DNA of 64,000 nt, taken from Arthrobacter sp. Y81. GTDB taxonomy: Bacteria; Actinomycetota; Actinomycetes; Actinomycetales; Micrococcaceae. The translations under genes and the position numbers were made by a program. Under the pieces are notes generated by a model that saw only the letters and a program-made list of their open reading frames with translations, had not been told where the DNA came from and did no database searches. The DNA lies in the NCBI RefSeq assembly GCF_002929335.1, contig NZ_PJIL01000007.1:186001-250000 (forward strand). Direction: 5' to 3'. Positions 45,158-53,837 of this stretch are shown piece after piece (position 1 is the stretch's first letter; every line of letters begins with the position of its first letter).

Positions 45158-45715
45158 TCAGCTTTCACCAACGGCCAGTTCGTGTGCACTCCCAATGTAT
45201 CGGGAAGTGACATGTCTTTGTGCGCGTCCCGCGACGGCGCCGCCGGCAGCGTAGAACCAGTTGGACGGCCTGCTGAAGGCAGTGATTTTGAGGAACACGC
45301 GCCCCTGTCCGTCCACTTCCACTTCGAAGGATTCCTCGCCCCGCACGGGATGGCCGGGCAGGCTTCCGTACCCGAAACCGGCGCTTTGCGGGCCGTCGCC
45401 GGGCACCGGCCGGTGCACCCACACCACCTCGCAGGGGGCGTTGATTCGGAACGGCCCGACGCCGAATCCGCTCACCACGCGGGCGCCGGGCACCACGACG
45501 TCGGATTCGGTGCGGACACGCAGCCCGGACCTTTTCTGCAGCTGCCAGGTCAGGATTCCCTGGGCCACCCTCCGGTACAGTGCCAGGCCGTCACCGAGGT
45601 AGGCCTGGGTCACCACGCAGGGGAACCCCTCCGGGGGCTGTCCGTGCTCGGTGGAGCCAATGCCCGGATAGTTCAGCCCGCCGCGGGCGATGCGTCCGGC
45701 GCGGGGATTGCTCAT
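45158..45715 (-). CDS. DUF1990 (UPF0548) family protein
   Basis: A 185-residue protein of DUF1990. Recognisable features are the LNYPGIGSTEH start region, the FGVGPFRINAPCEVVWV core, and the C-terminal FSRPSNWFYAAGG...RRHVTSRYIG-like block (here QRHVTSRYIGS). Function unknown. Its ATG overlaps the stop of the upstream YjbR gene by four bases. Confidence 0.88.
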   Translation of the reverse strand: MSNPRAGRIARGGLNYPGIGSTEHGQPPEGFPCVVTQAYLGDGLALYRRVAQGILTWQLQKRSGLRVRTESDVVVPGARVVSGFGVGPFRINAPCEVVWVHRPVPGDGPQSAGFGYGSLPGHPVRGEESFEVEVDGQGRVFLKITAFSRPSNWFYAAGGAVAGRAQRHVTSRYIGSAHELAVGES

Positions 45716-46122
45716 GCGCCGTCACCCCGGGCGAGGCCTGCCCAGCCCAACTGTTCGCGCTGTTTTCGGCTGAGCGAGGCCACCACCAGGTCGTAGGAGT
45801 CCTCCACCATGTCCCGGATCATGTCATCCGGCAACGCTCCGTCCAGCCGGACGCCGTTCCAGTGCGTTTTGTTCATGTGCCAGGCGCCGGCGATTTCGGG
45901 ATGGATGGCCCGCAGCTGTTCGGCCAGGGCCGGTTCGCATTTGAGGCTCACGGACCAGTCCGCCGGATCCATGGCGGACAACGCGAACATCTTGGCGTCC
46001 TGCCGCGCCCCGCCGGTTACGGCGGCCCGCACCTTGAAGACGGAGGTCTCGGGACCGAAGGGAAAGTCCTCAAAGGCGCCCGGGAAGCTCAGGCAGATCT
46101 GGCGGAGGGTGGCAACATCCAT
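45712..46122 (-). CDS. MmcQ/YjbR family DNA-binding protein
   Basis: A 136-residue MmcQ/YjbR double-wing-motif protein. The signatures FPGAFEDFPFGPETSVFKV, AMDPADWSVSLKCEP and the C-terminal MNKTHWNGVRLDG with SYDLVVASL are intact. Family members have a CyaY-like or DNA-binding-like fold without settled function. It is co-transcribed with the DUF1990 gene. Confidence 0.9.
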   Translation of the reverse strand: MDVATLRQICLSFPGAFEDFPFGPETSVFKVRAAVTGGARQDAKMFALSAMDPADWSVSLKCEPALAEQLRAIHPEIAGAWHMNKTHWNGVRLDGALPDDMIRDMVEDSYDLVVASLSRKQREQLGWAGLARGDGA

Positions 46123-46235
46123 GCCACGAGCCTATCCGGCGGCAGGGGCCGACTGCAGGCCGGAACACTATCCGGCGGTGCGGGCATCGCCGATGCTATG
46201 GAGTCCTTCCGGGGTGGTGCCATCAAGATGGGCCG

Positions 46236-46661
46236 TCAAATGCCCACGCGCCATCCCTCGCGGGCGGGACAGGCGTTGACCACCACATCCAGTCCGGCGG
46301 CCCTGGCCCGCTCCACCGCAGCGTCGTCGAAGACGCCGAGCTGCAGCCACACCGCCTTCGCGCCTACGGCGATTGCCTGGTCGATGACAGCCCCCACCTT
46401 GTGGGAGTTCACGAAGCAGTCCACGACGTCGATCGGGTGCTTTTCGGCGGGGATGTCCGCCAGGGAGTGGTAGCCCTTCTCCCCGTGGACGTCGTCACCG
46501 GGGAGATTGACAGGAATGATTTCCATGCCCATCCGGTCCCGGACGTACAGGGAAACCTCGTACGCCGAGCGCCATTCATTGGTGGTGAGGCCGACGATCG
46601 CCCACGTGCCTTTGGTTCGCATGAGGCGGTCAATGACTGCCGGATCGTTAACGTGGGCCAT
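46236..46661 (-). CDS. CoA-binding (Rossmann) domain protein
   Basis: A 141-residue stand-alone CoA_binding domain like YccU. The dinucleotide-type loop WAIVGLTTNEWRSAYEV opens the fold, IIPVNLPGDDVHG and the WLQLGVFDD core follow, and ACP (about residue 130) precedes the C-terminus. It is distantly paralogous to the protein at 51743, so two such proteins flank the SAM-riboswitch operon. Confidence 0.88.
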   Translation of the reverse strand: MAHVNDPAVIDRLMRTKGTWAIVGLTTNEWRSAYEVSLYVRDRMGMEIIPVNLPGDDVHGEKGYHSLADIPAEKHPIDVVDCFVNSHKVGAVIDQAIAVGAKAVWLQLGVFDDAAVERARAAGLDVVVNACPAREGWRVGI

Positions 46662-46797
46662 ACATCAACCTTACTCCTGCGGTCTTTCCGGGCGATCTTC
46701 GAATAAATGAATGAAATGCCTCGCAGCCTGCCGGGATGAATGAATATTACAGCGCGGATTGACGGGATTTTGTGAAATCGTGCATCTCGGTTCTAGT

Positions 46798-46923
46798 AGG
46801 TAGTGACCATCCCGAGCGGCCGAGAGACCTGGATCGATGAAGCCGCAGCAACCCCCGGTGACGTGAGACGACCATTCCCACGTAACTGTTCCTTGCTTTC
46901 CGAAGGAACTACGGGTGCTACTG
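46798..46923 (+). promoter_or_regulatory. SAM-I (S-box) riboswitch
   Basis: The S-box core is visible: ATCCCGAGCGGCCGAGAGAC, then CTGGATCGATGAAGCCGCAG and CAACC, with a later A-rich hairpin. GTAG near 46800 can pair with CTAC near 46918 as P1. It binds S-adenosylmethionine and turns expression off. The start codon is about 25 bases downstream and GGAG at 46935-46938 lies just beyond P1. No T-run terminator is seen, so control is more likely at translation initiation. Confidence 0.85.
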
Positions 46924-46946
46924 CCAGGACCGATGGAGTGCTGTAA

Positions 46947-49178
46947 ATGACCCCAGAGAATACTTCTGCCCTGCCCACTTTTGCCCGGATTCCGTCCGAG
47001 GCAACCCCACAAACCACTTCGGACGCGACGGCGAACGAAGCAGGGCTGCGTGACGCGCCCGGCTCCTCTCGCGGCTCTTCGGGATGGTCCCTGACTGAGC
47101 CCACGGACGGCGCTGTGCACGGCGTCCCCACCGACGGACCGGCGCGTCACCGCGGCACCACCTCCCAGCCCGGCACCTCCCAGCCCGGCACTGCAGCCAA
47201 GCCGGCAACGGCTGTGGCCGACACGGTTGCCTTCTGGGAAGAACAGGCCCTCCGCCTCGACTGGGCGGCGCCCGCCGAAGGGCCCACGGAAGGAACGACG
47301 GACGGCAAGCCATGGCACACCGCCCACCGGCGCGTCCCGGCAGACCTGGATGCCGGAACGGGCCCGGACATCACCTGGTTCGAGGGCGGCAAGCTCAATG
47401 TTGCCTACAACTGCGTGGACCGCCATGTTGCCGCCGGCCGCGGTGACAAGGTGGCACTCCATTTCGAGGGCGAGCCGGGCGACCGCCGTGCCGTCACGTA
47501 CGCGGAGCTGCAGCGGGAAGTGTCCAAGGCCGCGAATGCCCTCCTGGGCCTGGGCATCACCAAGGGCGACCGCGTGGTCATCTACCTCCCGGTCATCCCC
47601 GAAACCGTCATCATCACCCTTGCCGTTGCCCGCATCGGCGCCATCCACTCCCTCGTGTTCGGCGGCTTCTCCGCCGAAGCGCTGAAGTTCCGGGTGGAGG
47701 ACACCGGCGCCAAGCTCCTGGTCACGACGGACGGCCAGTTCCGCCGCGGTGTGGCCGTGCCGGTCAAGGACAACGCCGACGCCGCGGTTGCCGGGGACAA
47801 CGCGATCGAGCACGTCCTCGTGGTCAACCGCACCACCCCCGAAGACCGGCTGGCCGACGTCCCCATGACGGAAGGCCGCGACGTGTGGTGGCACGACGCC
47901 GTCGGGCAGGCCTCCGATCTCCACGAAGCCGTTGCGTTCGATGCCGAAACTCCCCTGTTCATCATGTACACCTCCGGGACCACTGGTAAGCCCAAGGGCC
48001 TGGTCCACACCTCAGGCGGCTACCTCACGCAGGCGTCCTGGAGTTTCGAGCACCTGTTTAGCAACCCCGACCCCGAGCTCCGGGACCGGGATGTGCACTG
48101 GTGCACCGCCGACTTGGCCTGGGTCACCGCCCACACCTACGAAATCTACGGCCCGCTGTCCAACGGCGTGACGCAGGTAATCTTCGAAGGCACGCCGAAC
48201 ACCCCGCATCCGGGCCGGCACTTCGAGATCATCGAACGCTATGGCGTCACCCAGTACTACACGGCGCCCACGCTGGTCCGCTCGCTCATGGGCTGGTTCC
48301 CCGACGGCGTTCCCGGCACCTACGATCTCTCCTCCATCCGGATGCTCGGCACGGTGGGCGAAGCCGTCAATCCGGAGGCCTGGCGCTGGCTGCGGCAGAA
48401 CGTCGGCGCCGGCACCGCACCCGTGGTGGACACCTGGTGGCAGTCCGAGACCGGCGCCACCATCCTCTCCCCCGCCCCGACGGACACCGAGTTCAAGCCC
48501 GGCTGCGCGGCCCGCCCGCTGCCCGGCGTCAGCACCCGGATCGTGGACGGCGCCGGCAATACCGTTCCGCCGGGCGTCCAGGGCTTCATCGTGGTGGACA
48601 CCCCGGGGCCGGCGATTGCCCGCACTATCTGGGGCAACCCGCAGCGCTACTTCGATTCGTACTGGCGCAAGTACGCCGCCCAGGGCTGGTTCCTCGCCGG
48701 GGACGGCGCCAAATACGACGACGACGGCGACATCTGGATCCTCGGGCGGGTGGATGACACCCTCAACGTCTCCGGCCACCTGCTCTCCACCATCGAAATC
48801 GAATCGGCCCTCGTCTCCCACCCGAGCGTCGTTGAGGCCGGCGTCTGTCCGGTCGCGGACCCCAAGACCGGCCACGCCATCGTCGCCTTCGTGGTGCTGA
48901 AAGGCGGGGTTTCCGGCGAAGTGGCCGCCGAACTCCGCAACCACGTCGCGAAGGAGATCGGGCCGATCGCCAAGCCGCGCGACGTCGTCGTGGTCCCCGA
49001 CGTGCCGAAGACGCGCAGCGGCAAGATCATGCGCCGGCTCCTCACCCAGCTTTTCGAGGGAACCACCCTCGGCGACACAACATCGCTCCAGAACGAACCG
49101 GCGATCGCCGGAATCCAGGAAGCCCTGGATTCCTACGCCGCCGCCGTCCCGGCGCCTCCCCTCTACGGACAGAAGTAA
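46947..49178 (+). CDS. acsA: Acetate-CoA ligase (acetyl-CoA synthetase), N-terminally extended
   Basis: A 743-residue AMP-forming ligase. The P-loop-like A3 motif is MYTSGTTGKPKG, the A8 region is GRVDDTLNVSGHLLST, and the C-terminal KTRSGKIMRR contains the lysine that is acetylated in other Acs proteins. Typical Acs has about 650 residues; the first 90 here are low-complexity linker (with QPGTSQPGT). It is the first gene after an S-box riboswitch and heads a sulfur operon. Acs would reactivate acetate released by the O-acetylhomoserine sulfhydrylase two genes on. Confidence 0.93.
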   Translation: MTPENTSALPTFARIPSEATPQTTSDATANEAGLRDAPGSSRGSSGWSLTEPTDGAVHGVPTDGPARHRGTTSQPGTSQPGTAAKPATAVADTVAFWEEQALRLDWAAPAEGPTEGTTDGKPWHTAHRRVPADLDAGTGPDITWFEGGKLNVAYNCVDRHVAAGRGDKVALHFEGEPGDRRAVTYAELQREVSKAANALLGLGITKGDRVVIYLPVIPETVIITLAVARIGAIHSLVFGGFSAEALKFRVEDTGAKLLVTTDGQFRRGVAVPVKDNADAAVAGDNAIEHVLVVNRTTPEDRLADVPMTEGRDVWWHDAVGQASDLHEAVAFDAETPLFIMYTSGTTGKPKGLVHTSGGYLTQASWSFEHLFSNPDPELRDRDVHWCTADLAWVTAHTYEIYGPLSNGVTQVIFEGTPNTPHPGRHFEIIERYGVTQYYTAPTLVRSLMGWFPDGVPGTYDLSSIRMLGTVGEAVNPEAWRWLRQNVGAGTAPVVDTWWQSETGATILSPAPTDTEFKPGCAARPLPGVSTRIVDGAGNTVPPGVQGFIVVDTPGPAIARTIWGNPQRYFDSYWRKYAAQGWFLAGDGAKYDDDGDIWILGRVDDTLNVSGHLLSTIEIESALVSHPSVVEAGVCPVADPKTGHAIVAFVVLKGGVSGEVAAELRNHVAKEIGPIAKPRDVVVVPDVPKTRSGKIMRRLLTQLFEGTTLGDTTSLQNEPAIAGIQEALDSYAAAVPAPPLYGQK

Positions 49179-49188
49179 AGGAACAATC

Positions 49189-50397
49189 ATGAACGACATC
49201 AGCAACGTTGCCCGTCTTTCCGAGCCGCTCAAGTTCGCCTACTGGGTGCCGAACGTTTCCGGCGGCCTGGTGGTCTCCACCATCGAACAGCGCACCGGCT
49301 GGGACTTCGACTACAACAAGAAGCTGGCCCGGATCGCCGAAAACTCCGGCTTCGAATACGCCCTGACGCAGACCCGCTACGCAGCCTCCTACGGTGCGGA
49401 CAAGCAGCACGAGGCCACGTCCTTCAGCCTCGCGCTGCTGGCGGCCACGGAACGGCTCAAGGTCATCTCCGCCGTCCACCCCGGCATGTGGCACCCCGGC
49501 GTGCTCGCCAAGTTCATCATCACCGCGGACCACATCTCCAGCGGCCGCGCCGCCGTGAACATCGTCTCCGGCTGGCTCAAGAACGAGTTCACCAACTTTG
49601 GCCTCGAGTGGCTGGAGCATGACGAACGCTACGTCCGCACCGAGGAATTCATCAAGGTCCTGCGCGGCCTCTGGACTGAGCAGGAATACAGCCAGTCCGG
49701 CAAGTACTACAACATCATCGACTTCACCCTGAACCCGGCCCCGGTGGATATTCCCGGCCGCGCGCACCCGGAAATCTTCTTCGGCGGCAACTCCACCGCA
49801 GCCCAGGCGACGGCCGGCCGCGTGGCCGACTGGTACTTCTCCAACGGCAAGGACCTGGAGGGCTTCAAAGAGAACATTGCCGGAGTGGTCGCCGCTTCGG
49901 GTGAGACGCAGCGCGGCACCGACGTCGGCCTGCCGGCACCCCGTTTCGGCCTCAACGGCTTCGTCATCGCCCGCGATTCCGAGAAGGAAGCCCGCGACAC
50001 CCTCCGCGAAATCGTGGAGAAGGCACACAAGCCCGCAGTCCAGGGGTTCCGCGACGCCGTCCAGGAAGCCGGCGCGTCCACCAAGGACGGCAAGGGCATG
50101 TGGGCCGACTCGAGCTTCGAGGACCTGGTCCAGTACAACGACGGCTTCAAGACCCAGCTGATCGGCACGCCGGAACAGATCGCGGAACGGATCGTGGAAT
50201 ACAAGAAGATCGGCGTGAACCTGTTCCTCACCGGCTACCTGCACTTCCAGGAGGAAGTGGCTGCATTCGGCCAGGACATCCTGCCGATCGTCCGCGAACT
50301 CGAAGCCGACCTCGCCCGGAAGAACGGCGCGGAATTTGACCTGTCCCAGGCGCCGGTGGCCAATGTCAGCTCAACCACCGGGCTGGTGAACGCGTAA
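49189..50397 (+). CDS. sfnG: Dimethylsulfone monooxygenase SfnG-like flavin-dependent enzyme
   Basis: A 402-residue LLM-class flavin-dependent monooxygenase. The N-terminal KFAYWVPNVSGGLVVSTIEQ and the blocks HPEIFFGGNSTAAQ and RYVRTEEFIKVLRGLW are as in SfnG, which cleaves dimethylsulfone to methanesulfinate and formaldehyde using FMNH2. AAAGGA precedes the ATG ten bases after acsA. It sits in an S-box-controlled operon, so it supplies sulfur when methionine/SAM is low. No flavin reductase gene is adjacent. Confidence 0.85.
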   Translation: MNDISNVARLSEPLKFAYWVPNVSGGLVVSTIEQRTGWDFDYNKKLARIAENSGFEYALTQTRYAASYGADKQHEATSFSLALLAATERLKVISAVHPGMWHPGVLAKFIITADHISSGRAAVNIVSGWLKNEFTNFGLEWLEHDERYVRTEEFIKVLRGLWTEQEYSQSGKYYNIIDFTLNPAPVDIPGRAHPEIFFGGNSTAAQATAGRVADWYFSNGKDLEGFKENIAGVVAASGETQRGTDVGLPAPRFGLNGFVIARDSEKEARDTLREIVEKAHKPAVQGFRDAVQEAGASTKDGKGMWADSSFEDLVQYNDGFKTQLIGTPEQIAERIVEYKKIGVNLFLTGYLHFQEEVAAFGQDILPIVRELEADLARKNGAEFDLSQAPVANVSSTTGLVNA

Positions 50398-51743
50398 TGG
50401 CTGACCGCAAGTTCGGTTTCCGCACCCGCGCCCTGCACGCCGGCGGCACCCCCGACGCCGAGCACGGCGCCCGTGCCGTGCCCATTTACCAGACCACGTC
50501 CTTCGTCTTCAAGGACACCCAGGACGCTGCCAACCTCTTCGCGCTGCAGAAGTACGGCAACATCTACTCGCGCATCGGCAACCCCACCGTGGCGGCGTTT
50601 GAGGAGCGCATTGCGTCCCTCGAGGGCGGCATCGGTGCGGTCGCGACGTCGTCGGGCATGGCCGCGGAGTTCATCACTTTTGCCGCCCTCACCCAGGCCG
50701 GCGACCACATCGTGGCAGCCTCCCAGCTGTACGGCGGAACGGTCACCCAACTCGATGTCACGCTGCGCCGTTTCGGCGTGGACACCACGTTCGTTCCCGG
50801 CACCGACCCCGCGGACTACGCGGCCGCCGTCCGGGAGAACACCAAAGCGATCTTCGTTGAGGTGGTGGCCAACCCGTCGTCGGAGGTCCAGGACCTTGAG
50901 GGCCTGGCGAAGGTAGCGAACGACGCAGGCATCCCGCTCGTCGTTGACGCCACCTTGAGCACGCCGTACCTCGTGCGGCCGATCGAGCACGGCGCGGACA
51001 TCGTGATCCATTCCGCCACCAAGTTCCTCGGCGGCCACGGCACCACGCTGGGCGGCGTGATCGTGGAGAGCGGCCGGTTCAACTGGGGCAACGGCAAGTT
51101 CCCCACCATGACCGAACCCGTGGCCTCCTACGGCAACGTCTCGTGGTGGGGCAACTTCGGCGAGTACGGATTCCTGACCAAGCTGCGCTGCGAGCAGCTG
51201 CGTGACATCGGTCCGGCACTGTCACCGCAGTCCGCATTCCAGCTGTTGCAAGGGGTCGAAACCCTTCCGCAGCGCCTGGACGAGCACCTGAAGAATGCCC
51301 AGGCCGTGGCGGAATGGCTCGAGGCCGACGAACGCGTCGCCTACGTGAACTTCTCCGGCCTGCCGTCCCACCCGCACTTTGAGCGGGCGAAGAAGTACCT
51401 GCCCCTGGGGCCGGGTTCGGTGTTCTCCTTCGGCGTCAAGGGCGGCCGCACCGCCGGGCAGAAATTCATCGAGTCGCTGCAGCTGGCCTCGCACCTGGCC
51501 AACGTTGGTGACTCACGCACCCTGGTGATCCACCCCGGCTCCACGACCCACCAGCAGCTGAGCCCGGCCCAGCTGGAATCCGCCGGCGTCCCTGAGGACC
51601 TGGTCCGGATCTCGATCGGGCTCGAGGACATCGAGGACATTCTCTGGGACCTGGACCAGGCCCTGGACGCGGCGCAGAAGGCCACGGCCGACGACGCCTT
51701 CCTCGACGAACCGGCCGACACCTGCACGATTGGAGCGAACTGA
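50397..51743 (+). CDS. metY: O-acetylhomoserine aminocarboxypropyltransferase (sulfhydrylase)
   Basis: A 448-residue PLP enzyme of the Cys/Met metabolism family. The PLP lysine is in IHSATKFLGGHGTT, with upstream AVATSSGMAAEF and the YGGTVTQLDVT block. It makes homocysteine from O-acetylhomoserine and sulfide, releasing acetate. The ATG shares one base with the sfnG stop, and its stop overlaps the next ATG, so translation is tightly coupled. No metX is in the window. Confidence 0.93.
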   Translation: MADRKFGFRTRALHAGGTPDAEHGARAVPIYQTTSFVFKDTQDAANLFALQKYGNIYSRIGNPTVAAFEERIASLEGGIGAVATSSGMAAEFITFAALTQAGDHIVAASQLYGGTVTQLDVTLRRFGVDTTFVPGTDPADYAAAVRENTKAIFVEVVANPSSEVQDLEGLAKVANDAGIPLVVDATLSTPYLVRPIEHGADIVIHSATKFLGGHGTTLGGVIVESGRFNWGNGKFPTMTEPVASYGNVSWWGNFGEYGFLTKLRCEQLRDIGPALSPQSAFQLLQGVETLPQRLDEHLKNAQAVAEWLEADERVAYVNFSGLPSHPHFERAKKYLPLGPGSVFSFGVKGGRTAGQKFIESLQLASHLANVGDSRTLVIHPGSTTHQQLSPAQLESAGVPEDLVRISIGLEDIEDILWDLDQALDAAQKATADDAFLDEPADTCTIGAN

Positions 51744-52237
51744 TGACTGTGGACGACCGCACCTGGGAAGGCCCCTCAGCACCGGATCGCCTGAACCTGC
51801 TCCGGCAGGCGAAGTCCATTGCCATAGTGGGTGCCTCGGACAAGCCTTCGCGGGCCAGCTACTTCGTGGCCACCTATCTGCAGTCCTCCACGCGGTACAA
51901 GGTGTACTTCGTGAACCCCGTTGTGAAGGAGATCCTTGGCCAGCCGACCTACGCCTCATTGGCCGACCTTCCCGAAAGCCCGGACATCGTGGATGTGTTC
52001 CGCAAGCACGACGATCTCCCGGGCGTCCTGGACGAGGCCATCGCAGCCCGTGCCAAGACCCTTTGGCTGCAGCTGGGTTCCTGGCACGAGGAAGTGGCCG
52101 CGGATGCTGAAACGGCCGGGCTCAACGTGGTGATGGACCGGTGCGTCAAGATCGAGCACGCCCGGTTCCACGGCGGACTGCACCTTGCCGGCTTCGACAC
52201 CGGGGTTATTTCTTCAAAGCGCCAGGTCCTGGCCTGA
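51743..52237 (+). CDS. CoA-binding (Rossmann) domain protein
   Basis: A 164-residue stand-alone CoA_binding domain (YccU type) with AIVGASDKPSRASYFVA, VYFVNPV and a WLQLGSWHEEVA core. The conserved Cys in DRCVKIEH is present. It is last in the riboswitch operon with TGATGA overlap to metY and is commonly found beside metY in actinobacteria. It resembles the divergent copy at 46236. Function unknown, possibly linked to CoA or methionine metabolism. Confidence 0.9.
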   Translation: MTVDDRTWEGPSAPDRLNLLRQAKSIAIVGASDKPSRASYFVATYLQSSTRYKVYFVNPVVKEILGQPTYASLADLPESPDIVDVFRKHDDLPGVLDEAIAARAKTLWLQLGSWHEEVAADAETAGLNVVMDRCVKIEHARFHGGLHLAGFDTGVISSKRQVLA

Positions 52238-52268
52238 TGACGCCAGTTGGCGCGAGCCCAAGTGACTC

Positions 52269-52310
52269 GCAGTTAACGTCGCGAAAATCGCTTTTGGGGA
52301 CGTTAACTGC
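52269..52310. repeat. Palindromic repeat C, same architecture as A and B
   Basis: GCAGTTAACGTC and GACGTTAACTGC (12 bp perfect) enclose an 18-base asymmetric loop, the same loop length as repeats A and B; all share the AACTGC core. It lies between convergent genes 32 bases after the CoA-binding gene stop and may be a terminator-like or dispersed element. Confidence 0.8.
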
Positions 52311-52327
52311 CAGCTAGTTGGGTACGG

Positions 52328-53122
52328 CTACCGGCGGAACTTCCCCAGCCAGCTGCTGACGGAATCAAGGGCGGAATCCACCGTGGAATCGACCGCGGCT
52401 TCCACGGTCGAACCAATCTTCACACCATCGGGCGTGATTGCGGCGCCCTGCTCATAGGCCTGGTCCGGGGCACGTCCAGTCATGGCTTGACCGGACGCGG
52501 CCTTGCCCGGGGTGGCCTTACCGTGGTTGGCCTGTCCGGGCTTTCCGTTGGCGCCAGGACCTTGGCCTTCGCCGACCGGGGACTGGCCCCTATCGCCGTC
52601 GGACGCGGCCGGTGGCGCGGGCTCGACTGCCGTGGCATCGGCCCCAGCGGCCTGCGCGGCCGGCTCAGCTGCCGCGTGCACTGCTGCAGGGTGGGCCCGG
52701 TCAGTCTGCAGGAAGAGCGGAGAAACCCACGTGATCCGTCCGCCCCGGTCAGCAGCCACCGGCGCCAGGGGAAGGGTCCAGCCGGGCGTCCAGTCGGTGG
52801 TGAGCTCTTGCACGGACCACGGCCCGGCGCCGTCTCCGGACACCTGGCTCGTGGCGGCAACACCGCTGACGCCAAGGCCCATGCCGGCCAGGACTGCGAG
52901 CCCCACCACAGCGGGACGGTGCTTGCGCAGCCAGCGCTGCCGGGTAATCTCATCCCGCGGGCCGGCCAGCATCAGCGCGAGCTCGGGCCCCGGAACGGGT
53001 GCATGCATCTCGGCCAGCGAGGCAATGGACAGGAGGGCGGCCCTGAGGTCGGGCACGCCCGTGTGGCCTGCATCGAGCAGAAGCTGGTCGACGGTCCCAG
53101 AAAAATCATCCCTGGTAGTCAT
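52328..53122 (-). CDS. Putative membrane anti-sigma-type protein
   Basis: A 264-residue protein with a cytoplasmic N-terminus of about 75 residues, one hydrophobic segment (AVVGLAVLAGMGLGVSGVAA), and a long Ala/Pro/Gly-rich extracytoplasmic tail. Its start overlaps the sigma-factor stop, so the two are co-translated, the usual arrangement for ECF sigma factor and anti-sigma. No zinc-binding HxxxCxxC is visible. Anti-sigma activity is therefore inferred from context only. Confidence 0.75.
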   Translation of the reverse strand: MTTRDDFSGTVDQLLLDAGHTGVPDLRAALLSIASLAEMHAPVPGPELALMLAGPRDEITRQRWLRKHRPAVVGLAVLAGMGLGVSGVAATSQVSGDGAGPWSVQELTTDWTPGWTLPLAPVAADRGGRITWVSPLFLQTDRAHPAAVHAAAEPAAQAAGADATAVEPAPPAASDGDRGQSPVGEGQGPGANGKPGQANHGKATPGKAASGQAMTGRAPDQAYEQGAAITPDGVKIGSTVEAAVDSTVDSALDSVSSWLGKFRR

Positions 53123-53694
53123 GGCGCCACGTAGTCCTTTACGGCCGAATGTTCACGGAGTCTGTCCAAAGCACGTCGCTGAAGCTGTTTGACGGCTCCG
53201 GCGCTTTTCCCCATAATTTCGGCCACCTGTTCCACCGTAAGATCCGCAATGATCCGCAGGGTCAGCACTTCCTTCTGGTCCTCCCCCAGCACCTCCAGCA
53301 GCGCCAGCACTTCCCCGGGCGCTACCCGCAGCATGGCCGCGGCTTCGGCCGATGAGGATTCCCGCCGGTCAAGTTCAGGTTCGAAAGGTTGTTTCGCGGG
53401 GGTCCGGCTTTGCCTACGGTGATCGTCAACCATCCGCGCGTGCGCCACCGAAAACAGGAAGGTCCGAAGTCCGTTGGCACCGCCGCTGATTGAATCGATG
53501 CGGGGCAGAACCGCCAGGAAAACATCCTGCATGGTGGCCTCCGGGTCCTCGACACCACGTGCGGTCAGGTATCCCAGTACCTGCGACGCATAGCTCCGGT
53601 AGACCAGGTTGAACAACTCGCCATCGCGGCCCTTGAGGGCATGCAATGAATCGTCGGTCAGTGCGTCTGTCACGGACGTGTGGCTTTCGTTCAA
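53119..53694 (-). CDS. RNA polymerase ECF-type sigma factor
   Basis: A 191-residue sigma-70-family factor. Region 2 covers about residues 25-95 (LFNLVYRSYASQVLGYLTAR...HARMVDDHRRQ) and region 4 covers about 130-180 (EDQKEVLTLRIIADLTVEQVAEIMGKSAGAVKQLQRRAL). A linker of charged residues separates them. It probably controls a stress or envelope regulon together with the overlapping membrane partner downstream. Confidence 0.92.
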   Translation of the reverse strand: MNESHTSVTDALTDDSLHALKGRDGELFNLVYRSYASQVLGYLTARGVEDPEATMQDVFLAVLPRIDSISGGANGLRTFLFSVAHARMVDDHRRQSRTPAKQPFEPELDRRESSSAEAAAMLRVAPGEVLALLEVLGEDQKEVLTLRIIADLTVEQVAEIMGKSAGAVKQLQRRALDRLREHSAVKDYVAP

Positions 53695-53837
53695 GGAGAT
53701 GGCTACATCATTGTATGGCCATCAAGTGGCGGCGCGGGTGGTATCCCGCCCAACAACTTTACCCCGGGTAACCAAGATGAAAGACCGGCAGAAACCGTGC
53801 ACTCCTGTACCGGCTTCCTGCTGAACCGGCTTCGGAC

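Noticed and set aside
46798..46923. SAM-IV riboswitch as alternative
   Set aside because: The GAGCGGCCGAGAGACC and GATGAAGCCGCAGCAACC blocks follow the S-box pattern better than the SAM-IV core as remembered; a covariance search would settle it.
46671..49232. Two long minus-strand frames over acsA
   Set aside because: Antisense shadows; the region upstream contains an S-box riboswitch on the + strand and acsA has all ligase motifs.
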